Below, in pieces: positions 1-9,432 of a stretch of 64,000 nucleotides of DNA; positions within the stretch are counted from its first letter, which is position 1; every line of letters begins with the position of its first letter. The DNA is from Saccharothrix coeruleofusca. GTDB taxonomy: Bacteria > Actinomycetota > Actinomycetes > Mycobacteriales > Pseudonocardiaceae. A model generated the notes under the pieces. That model saw only the letters and a program-made list of their open reading frames with translations, was not told the origin of the DNA and made no database searches. The translations under genes and the position numbers were made by a program. The DNA lies in contig NZ_BMRG01000009.1 in the NCBI RefSeq assembly GCF_014648515.1, forward strand, positions 113,988 to 177,987. Direction: 5' to 3'.

Positions 1-37
1 GGGTCGGGGCCGAGGCGGGCTCGCGCTTCCCGCGGCG

Positions 38-901
38 TCAGTCCGTGTCGAGGGCGGTGGTGATGTCGGCGATGGCCAGCGGGAACTGGCCCACCGGCGT
101 CACCGCGCCGTTGACCAGGTTGACGGTGTAGAGCGTGGCGTTGCCACCCTTGGGGGCGAACGTGGCGAAGCCGGTCAGCGCGGTCGCCTTGCCGTTGACC
201 AGGTCGGTGTGGATCTCGAAGCCCACGCTGCCGTCCGCGTCCACGCCGAGCTTGCCCAGCGGTGCCAGCAGGCCCTTGTTGGCGGGCGACTGGATGATCA
301 GCTCGTCGCTGGCCGGGCTGATGACGTCCAGCTGGGTTCCGGTGTCCGGGTTGAGGTCGTTGTTGGTGTACGCGGCGGCGGTGACGCCCCTGGTCGGCCC
401 GTCGGCGGGCGGCGTGCTCAGCACCGCGTCCTCGACGGTGCTGTGGTCGGAGAGGTTGTGCCGCAGGTTCTGGCCGGTGTCGCTGACCACCCGCAGCCGG
501 TCCGCCGCGGGGTTGAAGTCGACGCCGAAGTTCCTGCCCTCCAGCGGGACCGACAGCTGCGAGACCTTGGTGAAGACCACGTCGGGTGTCGTGGGCGGGG
601 TCTTGATCGAGTAGATGCCACCGGCGTTGCCCAAGCCGTACATCAGGCCGTCCTGGACGCGGGTGTCGATCCCCAGCAGGGTCTTGTCCCCGGTCAGCCC
701 GGTGACGCTGCGGACCCAGTCCAGCACCTGCGGCTTGTCGGTGGTGAAGGTGGCCATCAGGGTGCCGTCGGCGGTGATCCCGTACGCCCGCACGCCGGGG
801 GCCTGGGCCCAGCCGCTGCCCGTCCCGGCTACCACGACCGCCGCCGTGGTGGACACGACCGCGGTCACCGCCGCGATTGCTTTCCTGGTGGCTGCTCTCA
901 T
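38..901 (-). CDS. Secreted DUF4394-family protein
   Basis: 287 aa. Residues 1-32 form a signal peptide (basic RAATRK start, then an Ala/Val-rich core ending near GSGWAQA), so the protein is probably exported. The rest reads as a DUF4394 domain, a beta-rich fold with motifs of the form GIDTRVQDGLMYGLG, FGVDFNPAADRLRVVS and AAAYTNNDL. Members are secreted or cell-surface proteins of unknown function. The ATG at 901 is the natural start because it opens the signal peptide. It is transcribed away from the next gene, so it stands alone here. No catalytic motif is visible. Confidence 0.85.
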   Translation of the reverse strand: MRAATRKAIAAVTAVVSTTAAVVVAGTGSGWAQAPGVRAYGITADGTLMATFTTDKPQVLDWVRSVTGLTGDKTLLGIDTRVQDGLMYGLGNAGGIYSIKTPPTTPDVVFTKVSQLSVPLEGRNFGVDFNPAADRLRVVSDTGQNLRHNLSDHSTVEDAVLSTPPADGPTRGVTAAAYTNNDLNPDTGTQLDVISPASDELIIQSPANKGLLAPLGKLGVDADGSVGFEIHTDLVNGKATALTGFATFAPKGGNATLYTVNLVNGAVTPVGQFPLAIADITTALDTD

Positions 902-1073
902 CGGTTCTTCCCCCTGGGGCGTTGGTGGGCTGGGCGGGGTGCGACGGTGTCAAGAAGCTAGCCGGCGGGTCTGGACGCCCATTGGACGTGGACTGGACTA
1001 CGCACTTCAGCGCCTTGTGGGCCTCCGGTGGGGGCAGCAGATTGGTGGGTAGGGCGAATCGGAGGATCGGCTG

Positions 1074-1517
1074 ATGACGTTCAAGCGTGTGATGGCCGCG
1101 CTGGCGGGGTGCGCCGCGGTGTGCTCGGCGGTGTCCGCCACCGGGTTCCCGCCCGCCGCGAGCGCGCAGGAGCGCACCTGCGCCTCGACACCGCTGCGCA
1201 CCGAGCGGGTCGAGCTGGGCGAGCCCGGCTCGTGGCGCTACACCTTCGGCGTCACCTGGTGCGCGGGCAACGGCGCGGTCCTCTGGGCGGACCCGGAGAC
1301 CACCTACGAACTGCACTCCGCCGACTGCGCGTGGCTGGGGAACCTGGAGGAGTACTCCGGGCCGCTGCCCGGAAACGCGGCCTGGCGGGAGTTCAACATG
1401 AACGGGTTCGCGTGCCGCCGGGGTGGCGGGGTGGAGGCGGTGAACCCCTGGGGTGAGTTCATCCTCCGTCCCGACGGCACCTACCAGGTGCGCAGCGGCG
1501 TCGAAGCGGACTCCTGA
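1074..1517 (+). CDS. Small secreted protein of unknown function
   Basis: 147 aa. An N-terminal signal peptide runs to about residue 31 (FKRVMAALAGCAAVCSAV then ASAQE). The mature part is about 115 aa with several Trp and four Cys residues, which suggests a disulfide-stabilised extracellular fold. A GGAGG ribosome site lies about nine bases before the ATG. I do not recognise a family. It converges on the SARP regulator, whose stop lies only six bases away, so the two transcripts probably run into each other. Confidence 0.7.
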   Translation: MTFKRVMAALAGCAAVCSAVSATGFPPAASAQERTCASTPLRTERVELGEPGSWRYTFGVTWCAGNGAVLWADPETTYELHSADCAWLGNLEEYSGPLPGNAAWREFNMNGFACRRGGGVEAVNPWGEFILRPDGTYQVRSGVEADS

Positions 1518-1523
1518 GCGAGG

Positions 1524-4500
1524 TCAGGGCTCGGCCCGCCGCAGCACGGCGCGGGCGTGCCGCTCGCCGGGGCGGTGACCGGTCTCGCGGTGGACGGCGA
1601 GCGCCCGGCGGGCGTGCCAGGCCGCCTGCGCCTGCTCGCCCGCCTCCAGCAGGACTTCGGCGAGCACGCCCAGCGCCAGGCCCGCCAGCGCGCGGTAGCC
1701 CGCTCGCTGCGCCAGGGCCAGCGCCTGGCGCGCCGGGTCGGTCCTCGCGGTCGCCGACGCGAGGCCGATGAGCGCGTCGACCTCGGGGTAGCGGTCACCG
1801 GTGTCGCGGATCAGCGCGAGCGCCCGCTGGTAGTGGTCGACCGCGTCCTGCCGCTCCCCGCGCGCCTGGTGCACGGCGGCGAGCACCACCAGCGCTTCCG
1901 CCTCGGTCCGGGGATCGCCGCTGTCACGGGCCAGCGCGAGACCCGCGCGCGCGTGGTCCATCGCCTCGTCCGGGCGGTCGAGGGCGCGGTGCGCCGCGGC
2001 CATGAGACTGCGCGTCTCGGCCTCGACGCCGCGGTTGCCCGCCTCGCGGTGCAGGCCGAGCGCCTCGGTCAGCAGTGCGAGGCCCTCGGCGGTCCGCCCG
2101 AGGGCGAGCTGGGTCCGGCCCAGGTTGGTCAGGTTGATCGCCTCGCCGTAGCGGGACCCGATCCGGCGGTACCGCTCCAGCGCCAGGGTGTAGAGCTCGG
2201 CCGAGCGCGCCAGCCCGCCCATCTCCCAGTGCACGAGGCCGAGGTTGCCCAGCGCCACGGCCTCACCCGCCGGTTGGCCGATCGCGCGGCTGAGCGCCAG
2301 CCCGCGCTCGAACCGGGCGGCGGCGACCGCGAGCCGCCCCGCCTGCCAGTGCACGCAGCCGAGGTTGCCCAGCACGGCGGCCTGGGCCTCGACCCAGCCC
2401 GCTCGGCGGGCCAGCAGCAGCGCGTGCGCGTGGTGGCGGACGGCCTGCCGGTACCGGCCCTGGCGGAAGTGCAGGTCGGCGAGGTTGAGGCGGGTGGCGG
2501 CCCGCGCGCGGGGATCGCCCGCCGCCTCGGCCGCGGCCAGTCCGGCTTCACCCGCCGCCAGCCACTCCACGCGCCGCGTGCACATCCAGAAGTAGCCGCG
2601 CAGGGCGTCGGCGAGCAGCCACGCCACCGGCTCCGGCCCGGCGCTCGCGGCGTGCCGGATCGTCGCGACGAGGTTGCCGCGCTCGCTGTCCAGCCAGTTC
2701 GACGCCTGCGCCGCGGTCGTGACACCCGCGGGCGGGCGCACCCCACCGCCCGAGGAGCCGCCGGAGGAGGGCAGCCGCAGCATGTGCGGGTAGAGCAACC
2801 GGGCGGCGTGGTCGACCGAGACCAGGTACCAGTCGTGCAGGCGGCGCAGGGCCGCTTCGCGTCGTGCCGGGGACTCCTGCCGCTCCCACTGCTCGGCCGC
2901 GTAGAGGCGGAGCAGGTCGTGGAAGCGGTAGCGCCCCGGCGCGTGCCGCTCGACCAGGTGCGCGGCGGCGAGCCGGTCCAGCAGCCGGGCGGCGTGCGCC
3001 GGGTCGGTGTCCGCGAGGGCCGCGACCGCCTCGGCGGTGAAGTCCGCGCCGGGCACCACGCTCAGCATCCCGAACAGCCGCCGCGCCTGGTCGGGCAGCG
3101 CGGCGCAGGACAGCTCGAAGGCCGTCCGGACCGCGGTCTGCTCGTCGCCCCGCACCGCCAGCGCGGCCAGCACGTTGCCCTCCCGCAGTTCCGCGACGTG
3201 GTCCTCGATGCCGCGGCCGGGGTGCTCGGCCAGGTTCGCCGCCGCGATCCGCAGCGCGAGGGGCAGGTGGGCGCACAGCTTGGCGAACTGCAGCGCCGCC
3301 TCCTGCTCGGCACGCACCCGCTGGGGCCCCAGCACGTGCCCCAGCAGTTCCACCGCGTCGTCGGGGCTGAGCACGTCCAGGGTGAGCGAGCGGGCGCCGT
3401 GCGCGGCGACCAGGCCCGCCATGCTGTCGCGGCCGGTCACCACCACCACGCACCCCGACCCGGCGGGCAGCAGTGGTCGGACCTGCTCGGGGCCCGCGAC
3501 GTCGTCCAGCAGCACCAGCGCCTTGCGGTCCGTCATCAGCGTCCGGTACAGGGCGGCGGCGGTGTCCGGGTCGAGGGGCACCCGCTCGGCGGGAACGCCC
3601 AGGGCGGACAGGAACTGCGCGAGCACCTCGACCGGCTGCGCGGGCGTGCCGTGCGCGTGCCCGCGCAGGTTCGCGTAGAGCTGCCCGTCGGGGAAGCGGT
3701 CGCGGACGCGGTGCGCCCAGTGCACGGCCAGCGCCGTCTTGCCCACGCCCGCGGTGCCCGAGATGGCCGCGATGGTCACCGCGCCACCGGATCTCCCGTG
3801 GTCGGGCAACAGGCTGTCCAAAGTGGACAGCTGATCGGCTCGGCCGGTGAACCCGAGCGACTCGGGGGGCAGCTGCTTGGGCACCGGGAGCTCGGCGCGC
3901 GGCGCCGGGGCGGCGGGCGCGGTGTCCTGGCCGTCGCGCAGCAGCGCCCGGTGGGCCGCGAGGATCTCCGGACCGGGATCCACCCCGAGCTCGTCGAGGA
4001 GCCGGTCGCGGACCTCGCGGTAGACCTGGAACGCCCTGGCCCGCTGCCCGGCCGCGTGGTGGGCGCGGATCAGGCGCGCTTGGGCGCGCTCGTCCAGCGG
4101 CTGCTCGGCGGCGATCCGGTCGACCTCGCGCAGGACGTCCGAGGCGGCGCCGGTCCCGATCATCGCGTCGCAGTACCTGGCCAGCAGCTCCAGGCGGACC
4201 GCGGTCAGCGACACGACCTCCGGGTGCTCGGCGAGGGCGGGGACGTCGAGCAGGACGGGGGCGTGCCACAGCCGCAACGCCTCGCCCAGCGCCGCCGCGA
4301 CACCGGCCGCGTCACCGTCGCGGTGCGCCTCGTCGGCACGGGCCACCAGGTGCCCGACCCGCAGCAGGTCGATCTCCAGCGCGTCGGGCCGCAGCGCGTA
4401 GCCACCGCCGACGTGCCGCAGGACGCCTCCGCTCGACCGCGGCGCCCGATCCGGCTCCAGCAGCCTCCGCAGGTGCTTGACGTGGGTCTGGAGCACGTTC

Positions 4501-4691
4501 ACCGCGCTGCGCGGAGACCGCTGCCCCCACAGCGCGTCCACCAGTTCCCGCTGGGCGACCACCTCGCCGCGGGCGAGCACGAGCAACCCCAGCACCGCCC
4601 GCCGCGCGGGCGGGCCGACGGGGACCTCCACGTCGCCGCGCCACACCCGCAACGAACCGAACACCCGGATACGCACGGCCCTGGCTGCCAT
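1524..4691 (-). CDS. AfsR-type SARP regulator with NB-ARC and TPR
   Basis: 1055 aa, the usual size of an AfsR-like regulator. An OmpR-type winged helix fills about residues 5-95 (ELVDALWGQRSPRSAVNVLQ), followed by a bacterial transcriptional activation domain to about 250. An NB-ARC ATPase follows, with P-loop GTAGVGKTAL near residue 310 and Walker B ALVLLDD near 390. The C-terminal third is TPR repeats ending at the stop. Known relatives activate antibiotic or developmental genes after nucleotide-dependent oligomerisation. No biosynthetic cluster adjoins it, so its target cannot be read from context. An inverted repeat upstream could allow autoregulation. Confidence 0.93.
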   Translation of the reverse strand: MAARAVRIRVFGSLRVWRGDVEVPVGPPARRAVLGLLVLARGEVVAQRELVDALWGQRSPRSAVNVLQTHVKHLRRLLEPDRAPRSSGGVLRHVGGGYALRPDALEIDLLRVGHLVARADEAHRDGDAAGVAAALGEALRLWHAPVLLDVPALAEHPEVVSLTAVRLELLARYCDAMIGTGAASDVLREVDRIAAEQPLDERAQARLIRAHHAAGQRARAFQVYREVRDRLLDELGVDPGPEILAAHRALLRDGQDTAPAAPAPRAELPVPKQLPPESLGFTGRADQLSTLDSLLPDHGRSGGAVTIAAISGTAGVGKTALAVHWAHRVRDRFPDGQLYANLRGHAHGTPAQPVEVLAQFLSALGVPAERVPLDPDTAAALYRTLMTDRKALVLLDDVAGPEQVRPLLPAGSGCVVVVTGRDSMAGLVAAHGARSLTLDVLSPDDAVELLGHVLGPQRVRAEQEAALQFAKLCAHLPLALRIAAANLAEHPGRGIEDHVAELREGNVLAALAVRGDEQTAVRTAFELSCAALPDQARRLFGMLSVVPGADFTAEAVAALADTDPAHAARLLDRLAAAHLVERHAPGRYRFHDLLRLYAAEQWERQESPARREAALRRLHDWYLVSVDHAARLLYPHMLRLPSSGGSSGGGVRPPAGVTTAAQASNWLDSERGNLVATIRHAASAGPEPVAWLLADALRGYFWMCTRRVEWLAAGEAGLAAAEAAGDPRARAATRLNLADLHFRQGRYRQAVRHHAHALLLARRAGWVEAQAAVLGNLGCVHWQAGRLAVAAARFERGLALSRAIGQPAGEAVALGNLGLVHWEMGGLARSAELYTLALERYRRIGSRYGEAINLTNLGRTQLALGRTAEGLALLTEALGLHREAGNRGVEAETRSLMAAAHRALDRPDEAMDHARAGLALARDSGDPRTEAEALVVLAAVHQARGERQDAVDHYQRALALIRDTGDRYPEVDALIGLASATARTDPARQALALAQRAGYRALAGLALGVLAEVLLEAGEQAQAAWHARRALAVHRETGHRPGERHARAVLRRAEP

Positions 4692-4836
4692 TGTGGGCCC
4701 CCACGATCGCTACAGGTCCAAGATCGTAAGTGAGCCCGTGACGGCCGCACAAGGGCGGCGTGGCGCTCGCCCCGCCGGTTTTCCGCCTGTGGCGTAACCG
4801 GTTCCCGCCGGATGCGCGCGGACCTACCGTGGCCGC
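4692..4836. promoter_or_regulatory. Divergent intergenic region with inverted repeat
   Basis: 145 bases separate the divergent SARP regulator and the alpha/beta hydrolase. An inverted repeat ACGATC (4703-4708) and GATCGT (4722-4727) with a 13-base spacer sits just upstream of the regulator start and could be an operator. No clear -35/-10 pair is visible. Confidence 0.35.
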
Positions 4837-5643
4837 GTGAGTTCACGGATCACGGGCACGGCGGCGGGCGTGCCGTTCACCGCGCTGCCGCCTCCGGGCG
4901 GCGGTGCCGCGCCACTGGTCGTCACCTGGCACATGCTGGACGCGCCGAGGTCGGACGCCGCGTTCGCCGCCGCGCTGCCGATGGCCGGGCTGCCCGCGTG
5001 GCGGGTGCACCTCGGGATGCCGATGTGCGGGGCGCGCATGGTCGGCGGCAGCACCGACGCGGTCGTGGCGCTGATGCGCGAGGACCCGCTGATGTCCTTC
5101 CTGCACCCGTTCGTCGAGCAGGCGAGCGGGGAGTTCCCGGCCGCGCTGGCGTCGCTGCGCGCGCGGTTCCCGGTCGGGGAGGGGCCGATCGGGGTGCTGG
5201 GCGGGTCGCTGGGCGGGGCCGTCGCGCTGCGGGTCCTGGCCGAGGGCGAGGTCCCGGTCTTCGCGGGCGCCGTGGTGAACGCCGCGATCCGGATGCGCTC
5301 CGTCGTCGAGCTGTTCCCCGGCGACTACCCGTACGACGCCGAATCCCGGCAGGCCGTGGACGGCCTGGACTTCGTCGCCAAGGCGGACGCCATCGCCGGT
5401 CGCGCGCCGCTGCTGGTGGTCAGCGGCGAACTGGACCACCCGGCGCTGCGCGCCGACGCGCTCGACCTGGCCGCCGCCGTGGGGGAGCGGGCCGAGCTGC
5501 TGTCGATCCCGGGGTTGGCGCACCCGCTGGCCGAGGAGCCGGGCATCGAGCCCGCGCCGCAGCTGCCGACGGCCCGCGCGGTGGACACCGGCCTGACCGA
5601 CTGGTTCCGGCGCCACCTCCCGGACGCGAGCCATCCGGGCTGA
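4837..5643 (+). CDS. Alpha/beta hydrolase
   Basis: 268 aa cytoplasmic hydrolase. The nucleophile elbow GGSLGG lies near residues 121-127, with Ser about 124 the likely nucleophile. SGELDHPAL near residue 193 supplies the probable acid and GLAHPL near 228 the catalytic His. GTG at 4837 opens the first block of conserved sequence. No lid domain or signal peptide is visible. The family covers esterases and peptidases, so the substrate is unknown. It is followed 49 bases later by an O-methyltransferase on the same strand. Confidence 0.8.
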   Translation: MSSRITGTAAGVPFTALPPPGGGAAPLVVTWHMLDAPRSDAAFAAALPMAGLPAWRVHLGMPMCGARMVGGSTDAVVALMREDPLMSFLHPFVEQASGEFPAALASLRARFPVGEGPIGVLGGSLGGAVALRVLAEGEVPVFAGAVVNAAIRMRSVVELFPGDYPYDAESRQAVDGLDFVAKADAIAGRAPLLVVSGELDHPALRADALDLAAAVGERAELLSIPGLAHPLAEEPGIEPAPQLPTARAVDTGLTDWFRRHLPDASHPG

Positions 5644-5692
5644 CCGGTCGCGGGCTGGATCGCGCGGCGGCACCGGGAGCAGCATTGCGGGC

Positions 5693-6703
5693 ATGACGAA
5701 CCCACCCGCAGACCCGGCCGAGGAAGTCCTCGCCGAAGCCATGGGGCACCTGTACCCCGCCGCGCTGCGCGCGGCCGCGCTGCTCGGCGTCGCCGAACAG
5801 CTGGCGGACGGGCCGCGCGATCCCGCCGACCTGGCGGGCGCGGTCGGCGCGAACGCCCCCTACCTGCGCAGGCTGCTGCGGTTCCTGGCCACCCGCGGGG
5901 TCTTCCGCGAGGACGAGGACGGCAGGTTCCACCTCACCCCGCGCGCGGACGTCCTGCGCGCCGACGCCCCCAGGACGGTCAAACCGTCGGTGCTCGCGAT
6001 CACCTCGGAGTTCATCTGGCTGCCCACCACGCACGTCGTGGAAGCGGTCCGCCACGGGCGGCCTGCCTTCGACCGGCGCTTCGGACACCCGTTCTTCGAC
6101 CACCTCGCCGCGCACCCGGCCGAGGCCGCGCTGTTCAACGAGGGCATGGCGAACTTCTCGGCCACCGAGGACGAGCGGATCACGGCCGCCTACGACTTCC
6201 CCGGATCGGGCGTGGTGGTCGACGTCGGCGGGGGCTACGGCGCCCTGCTGCTGGGGGTGCTGCGCGCCCGTCCGGGTCTGCGCGGCGTGCTGTTCGACCA
6301 GGAGGCCGTGCTGGCGGGCCACGTGCTCGGGCGGTTGGGCGAGGACGACCGCTGGGAGGTCGTCGCGGGCGACTTCTTCGAATCGGTGCCCGAGGGGGAC
6401 CTCCACCTGCTCAAGAACGTCCTGCACGACTGGAGCGACGAGCAGTGCGTGCGCGTCCTGGGCAACTGCCGCCGCGCCCTGCGCCCCGGCGGCCGGGTGC
6501 TCGCCGTCGAGGCGGTCATCCCACCCGGCAACGACCCGCACTTCGGCAAGCTGCTGGACATGTCCATGCTCGTGCTGCTGACCGGGCACGAGCGCACCGA
6601 GCCGGAGTTCCGGGAGCTGTTCGACCGCGCCGGTCTCCGGGTCACCCGCGTGGTGCCCACCGCGGGCGCGCTGTCCCTGGTCGAGGCGGAGGTCGCGGAC
6701 TGA
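5693..6703 (+). CDS. SAM-dependent O-methyltransferase, Methyltransf_2 family
   Basis: 336 aa. An N-terminal winged-helix dimerisation domain (about residues 12-80, LAGAVGANAPYLRRLLRFL) precedes a Rossmann domain with SAM motif VVVDVGGGYGALLLG near residues 174-190. LKNVLHDWSDEQ near residue 240 carries the conserved catalytic-type His of the caffeate/carminomycin O-methyltransferase group. Homologues methylate aromatic hydroxyls in secondary metabolism. It may share a transcript with the upstream hydrolase, but no pathway genes lie beside it, so the substrate is unknown. Confidence 0.88.
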   Translation: MTNPPADPAEEVLAEAMGHLYPAALRAAALLGVAEQLADGPRDPADLAGAVGANAPYLRRLLRFLATRGVFREDEDGRFHLTPRADVLRADAPRTVKPSVLAITSEFIWLPTTHVVEAVRHGRPAFDRRFGHPFFDHLAAHPAEAALFNEGMANFSATEDERITAAYDFPGSGVVVDVGGGYGALLLGVLRARPGLRGVLFDQEAVLAGHVLGRLGEDDRWEVVAGDFFESVPEGDLHLLKNVLHDWSDEQCVRVLGNCRRALRPGGRVLAVEAVIPPGNDPHFGKLLDMSMLVLLTGHERTEPEFRELFDRAGLRVTRVVPTAGALSLVEAEVAD

Positions 6704-6709
6704 GCCCGG

Positions 6710-7588
6710 TCAGCCCGCGGGGGGAGGCGGCGTCCGCGCCGACCGGATCGCCGCGACCCGCCTGCCGAGCACGCCGTGCCGCGGCCCGAACAGGTAGGCC
6801 AGCAGGAACACCGCGCCCTGCACCAGCACCACCATGCCGCCGGAGGCGGTGTTGAGGTGGTAGCTCAGGTACAGGCCGACCACCGACGCGCAGACCGACA
6901 GCGCCGGGGCGATCACCAGCATCCGCCCCAGCCGGTCGGTGAGCAGGTGGGCGGTCGAGCCGGGGATGATCAGCATCGCCACCACCAGCACCACGCCGAC
7001 CACCTGCAGGGCCACCACGCAGGTCAGCGCCAGCAGGCCCAGCAGGGCCGCGCCGATCAGGCGCGGGTTGAGCCCGATGGCGTGGGCGTGCACGGGGTCG
7101 AAGGCGTAGAGGGTGAAGTCGCGGCGCTTGAGCAGCAGGACCAGCAGCGCGGCGCCGCCGATCGCGGTGATCTGGACGAGGTCGGCGCGGTCGACGCCGA
7201 GCAGGTTGCCGAAGACGACGTGGTGCAGGTCGACCTGGCTCGGCGTCACCGAGATCAGCACCAGCCCCAGGGCGAACAGCGTGCTGAACACGATGCCGAT
7301 CGCGGCGTCCTCCTTGACCCGGCTGGTGTCGCGGACCACGCCGATGAGCGCGACGGCGAGGAACCCGAACACCGCCGCGCCCAGCGCGAAGGGGACGCCC
7401 ACGACGTAGGCCAGCACCACGCCCGGCAGCACGGCGTGCGACACCGCGTCCCCCATCAGGGACCAGCCGATGAGCACCAGCCAGCAGGACAGCACCGCGC
7501 ACACGGCGGCGGCGGTCACCGTGGCGGCCAGCGCCCGGACCATGAACCCGTAGCCCATGGGCACCACGAGCAGCTCGTGCGGGCTCAC
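6710..7588 (-). CDS. Metal ABC transporter permease (Mn/Zn type)
   Basis: 292 aa integral membrane protein of the ABC-3 family with about eight or nine hydrophobic helices. Motifs such as SLMGDAVSHAVLPGVVLAYV and GVVLVVAMLIIPGSTAHLL are typical of MntB/ZnuB/TroC permeases. GTG at 7588 overlaps the ATPase stop by four bases (GTGA), so translation is probably coupled. It completes a three-gene importer with the ATPase and binding protein. Its stop lies six bases from the convergent methyltransferase. Confidence 0.93.
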   Translation of the reverse strand: MSPHELLVVPMGYGFMVRALAATVTAAAVCAVLSCWLVLIGWSLMGDAVSHAVLPGVVLAYVVGVPFALGAAVFGFLAVALIGVVRDTSRVKEDAAIGIVFSTLFALGLVLISVTPSQVDLHHVVFGNLLGVDRADLVQITAIGGAALLVLLLKRRDFTLYAFDPVHAHAIGLNPRLIGAALLGLLALTCVVALQVVGVVLVVAMLIIPGSTAHLLTDRLGRMLVIAPALSVCASVVGLYLSYHLNTASGGMVVLVQGAVFLLAYLFGPRHGVLGRRVAAIRSARTPPPPAG

Positions 7589-8325
7589 GCGGGTTCCCCC
7601 TCGCGGAGCCCCACGTCGAGCCCGAACGCGCGCGCGAGGTTGTCCGGCCGCAGCACCTCCTGCGGGCTGCCGTGCACGAGGACCCGGCGCATCAGCAACA
7701 CCGCCTCGTCGGCCAGGTCGGGCAGCGAACGCAGGTCGTGGGTGGACACCAGCACCGCCGCGCCGTCCGCGGCCAGTTCCCGCAGCAGCCGCGTGATGGT
7801 GCCCTCCGACCGCTTGTCCACGCCCGCGAACGGCTCGTCCAGCAGCAGCACGCGGGCTTGCTGGGCGATGCCGCGGGCGACGAACGCCCGCTTGCGCTGC
7901 CCGCCGGAGAGCCCGCCGATCCGCCGGTCCGCGAGGTCGGTCAGGCCGACCCGGTCCAGCGCCCGGTCGACCGCCTCGTGGTCGACGCGGCGCGGGCGGC
8001 GGGTCAAGCCCAGTCCGCCGTGCCGCCCCGTCATCACCACCTCCCGCACCGACACCGGGAACGCCCAGTCCACCGCCTCGCTCTGAGGCACGTAGGCCAC
8101 CGTGCCGCCGCGCCGGGCCAGCGCGGGCGGACCGCCCCTGACCCGCACCGCGCCGCGTTCCGGCCGCACCAGGCCGGTGATCGTCTTGAACAGCGTGGAC
8201 TTGCCCGAGCCGTTCACGCCCACCAGCCCGCACACCCGGCCCGCGCCCAGCGCCAGGCTGACCCGGTCCAGCGCCAGCACGTCGCCGTAGCGCACGGTCA
8301 CGCCGTCGACCTCCACCGCGTTCAC
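7585..8325 (-). CDS. Metal ABC transporter ATP-binding protein
   Basis: 246 aa nucleotide-binding subunit. Walker A is GVNGSGKST near residue 37, the Q-loop lies at VPQSEAVDW, the signature is LSGGQRKRAF near residue 140, Walker B is VLLLDEP near 160, and the switch His is in STHD. The sequence is closest to MntA/ZnuC-type ATPases. GTG at 8325 overlaps the binding-protein stop (GTGA), and its own stop overlaps the permease start in the same way, which fixes the operon order as binding protein, ATPase, permease. Confidence 0.94.
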   Translation of the reverse strand: MNAVEVDGVTVRYGDVLALDRVSLALGAGRVCGLVGVNGSGKSTLFKTITGLVRPERGAVRVRGGPPALARRGGTVAYVPQSEAVDWAFPVSVREVVMTGRHGGLGLTRRPRRVDHEAVDRALDRVGLTDLADRRIGGLSGGQRKRAFVARGIAQQARVLLLDEPFAGVDKRSEGTITRLLRELAADGAAVLVSTHDLRSLPDLADEAVLLMRRVLVHGSPQEVLRPDNLARAFGLDVGLREGEPA

Positions 8326-9239
8326 CCGGCCCCCCGCGTCAGCGCGCCCGCGATGGTCCGCGCGTCGTGGCGGAGCAGCTCCAGGTAGGTCGGCACCGGA
8401 CCGTCCGCTGTGGACAGCGAGTCCACGTAGAGCACGCCGCCGAAGGCGGCCCCGGTGGCGGCGACGACCTGCCGCATCGGGGCGTCGGACACGGTGGACT
8501 CGCAGAACACCGCGGGGACCGCGTTGGCCCGCACGAACTCGATCACGTCCGCTACCCGCCGCGGCGTGGCCTGCTGCTCGGCGTTGACCGCCCACAGGTA
8601 GCGCTCGGTCAGCCCCGCGTCGCGCGCCAGGTAGGAGAACGCGCCCTCGCAGGTGACCAGCGCCCGCTTGTCGGGCGGCAGCACCGCCAGCGCCGCCACC
8701 AGGTCGTCGTGCACCCGCCGCAGCTCGCCCCGGTAGCGCTCGCCGTTGGCCCGGAACGCCGCGGCGTGCTCGGGGGCCAGCCCGCTGAACGCCTCGACCA
8801 GGTTGTCCACGTAAGTCCGCACGTTCAGCGGCGACATCCACGCGTGCGGGTTCGGCTTGCCCGCGTAGGCGTCCTCGGCGATGGCGACGGGTTCCACGCC
8901 GTCGCTGACCACCACGTGCGGCGCGTCGACCTCGGCGACGAACCGCTCGAACCACGCCTCCAGGCCCAGCCCGTTGTCGACCACCAGGTCCGCCTCGGCG
9001 GCCTTGGCGACGTCCTCGGGGGTCGGCTCGTAGCCGTGGACCTCCGCGCCCGGCTTGGTGATGGACTCGACCCGCAGGTGCTCCCCCGCGACGGTGGCGG
9101 CGATGTCGGCGAGCACCGTGAACGTGGTCAGCACCACCGGCCGGTCGTCCGACGCCGTGGCGTCCGTTCCGCCGCACCTGGTGGTGAGCAGCGCCGCCGC
9201 GGCGGCGGCCGCGCTGATGACGCTGATCCGCTTGGACAT
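8322..9239 (-). CDS. Metal ABC transporter substrate-binding protein
   Basis: 305 aa, cluster A-I (ZnuA/MntC/TroA-like). Residues 1-22 are a signal sequence with a Cys (LLTTRC) in a lipobox-like position, although Arg just before the Cys is atypical, so lipidation is uncertain. Metal-ligand blocks are visible: VHGYEPTPED (first His), NPHAWMSP (second His), CESTVSD (Glu) and LYVDSLS (Asp). The His-His-Glu-Asp set and the lack of a His-rich loop favour manganese or iron over zinc, but this is inference. The ATG at 9239 was chosen because it begins the signal peptide. Confidence 0.92.
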   Translation of the reverse strand: MSKRISVISAAAAAAALLTTRCGGTDATASDDRPVVLTTFTVLADIAATVAGEHLRVESITKPGAEVHGYEPTPEDVAKAAEADLVVDNGLGLEAWFERFVAEVDAPHVVVSDGVEPVAIAEDAYAGKPNPHAWMSPLNVRTYVDNLVEAFSGLAPEHAAAFRANGERYRGELRRVHDDLVAALAVLPPDKRALVTCEGAFSYLARDAGLTERYLWAVNAEQQATPRRVADVIEFVRANAVPAVFCESTVSDAPMRQVVAATGAAFGGVLYVDSLSTADGPVPTYLELLRHDARTIAGALTRGAG

Positions 9240-9432
9240 GCCCGGACCGTAAGGTGGGGTTGGTCCGGTCGACAGGCCCGTGCACCGAAAAGCGAGCGCG
9301 GCCACCTCTTCCGGCCCCTGGGGGGCGACACCGCGCAGACGCTGGGCAGCGGTCCTGCCGACGAGCGGTTCCGGTGTTGGGCCATGTGGTGGGCGTGTCG
9401 GCCTTGCGGCCCGGCGACGGGCATGAGGGATC
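9240..9432. promoter_or_regulatory. Divergent promoter region of the metal importer
   Basis: 193 bases lie between the importer operon and the ATP-grasp gene. A 7-bp inverted repeat CCGGACC (9242-9248) and GGTCCGG (9262-9268) sits directly upstream of the binding-protein ATG and could be a metal-repressor operator or a leader hairpin. No DtxR/MntR/Zur gene lies in the window. The rest shows nothing recognisable. Confidence 0.35.

Noticed and set aside
1557-4733. A 1058-codon open frame on the + strand across the SARP gene
   Set aside because: It is the antisense shadow of a real NB-ARC/TPR gene in high-GC DNA, with Gln/Arg/Val-rich nonsense composition and no domain. The same holds for the long frames opposite the conservon, amine, purine and NB-ARC genes.
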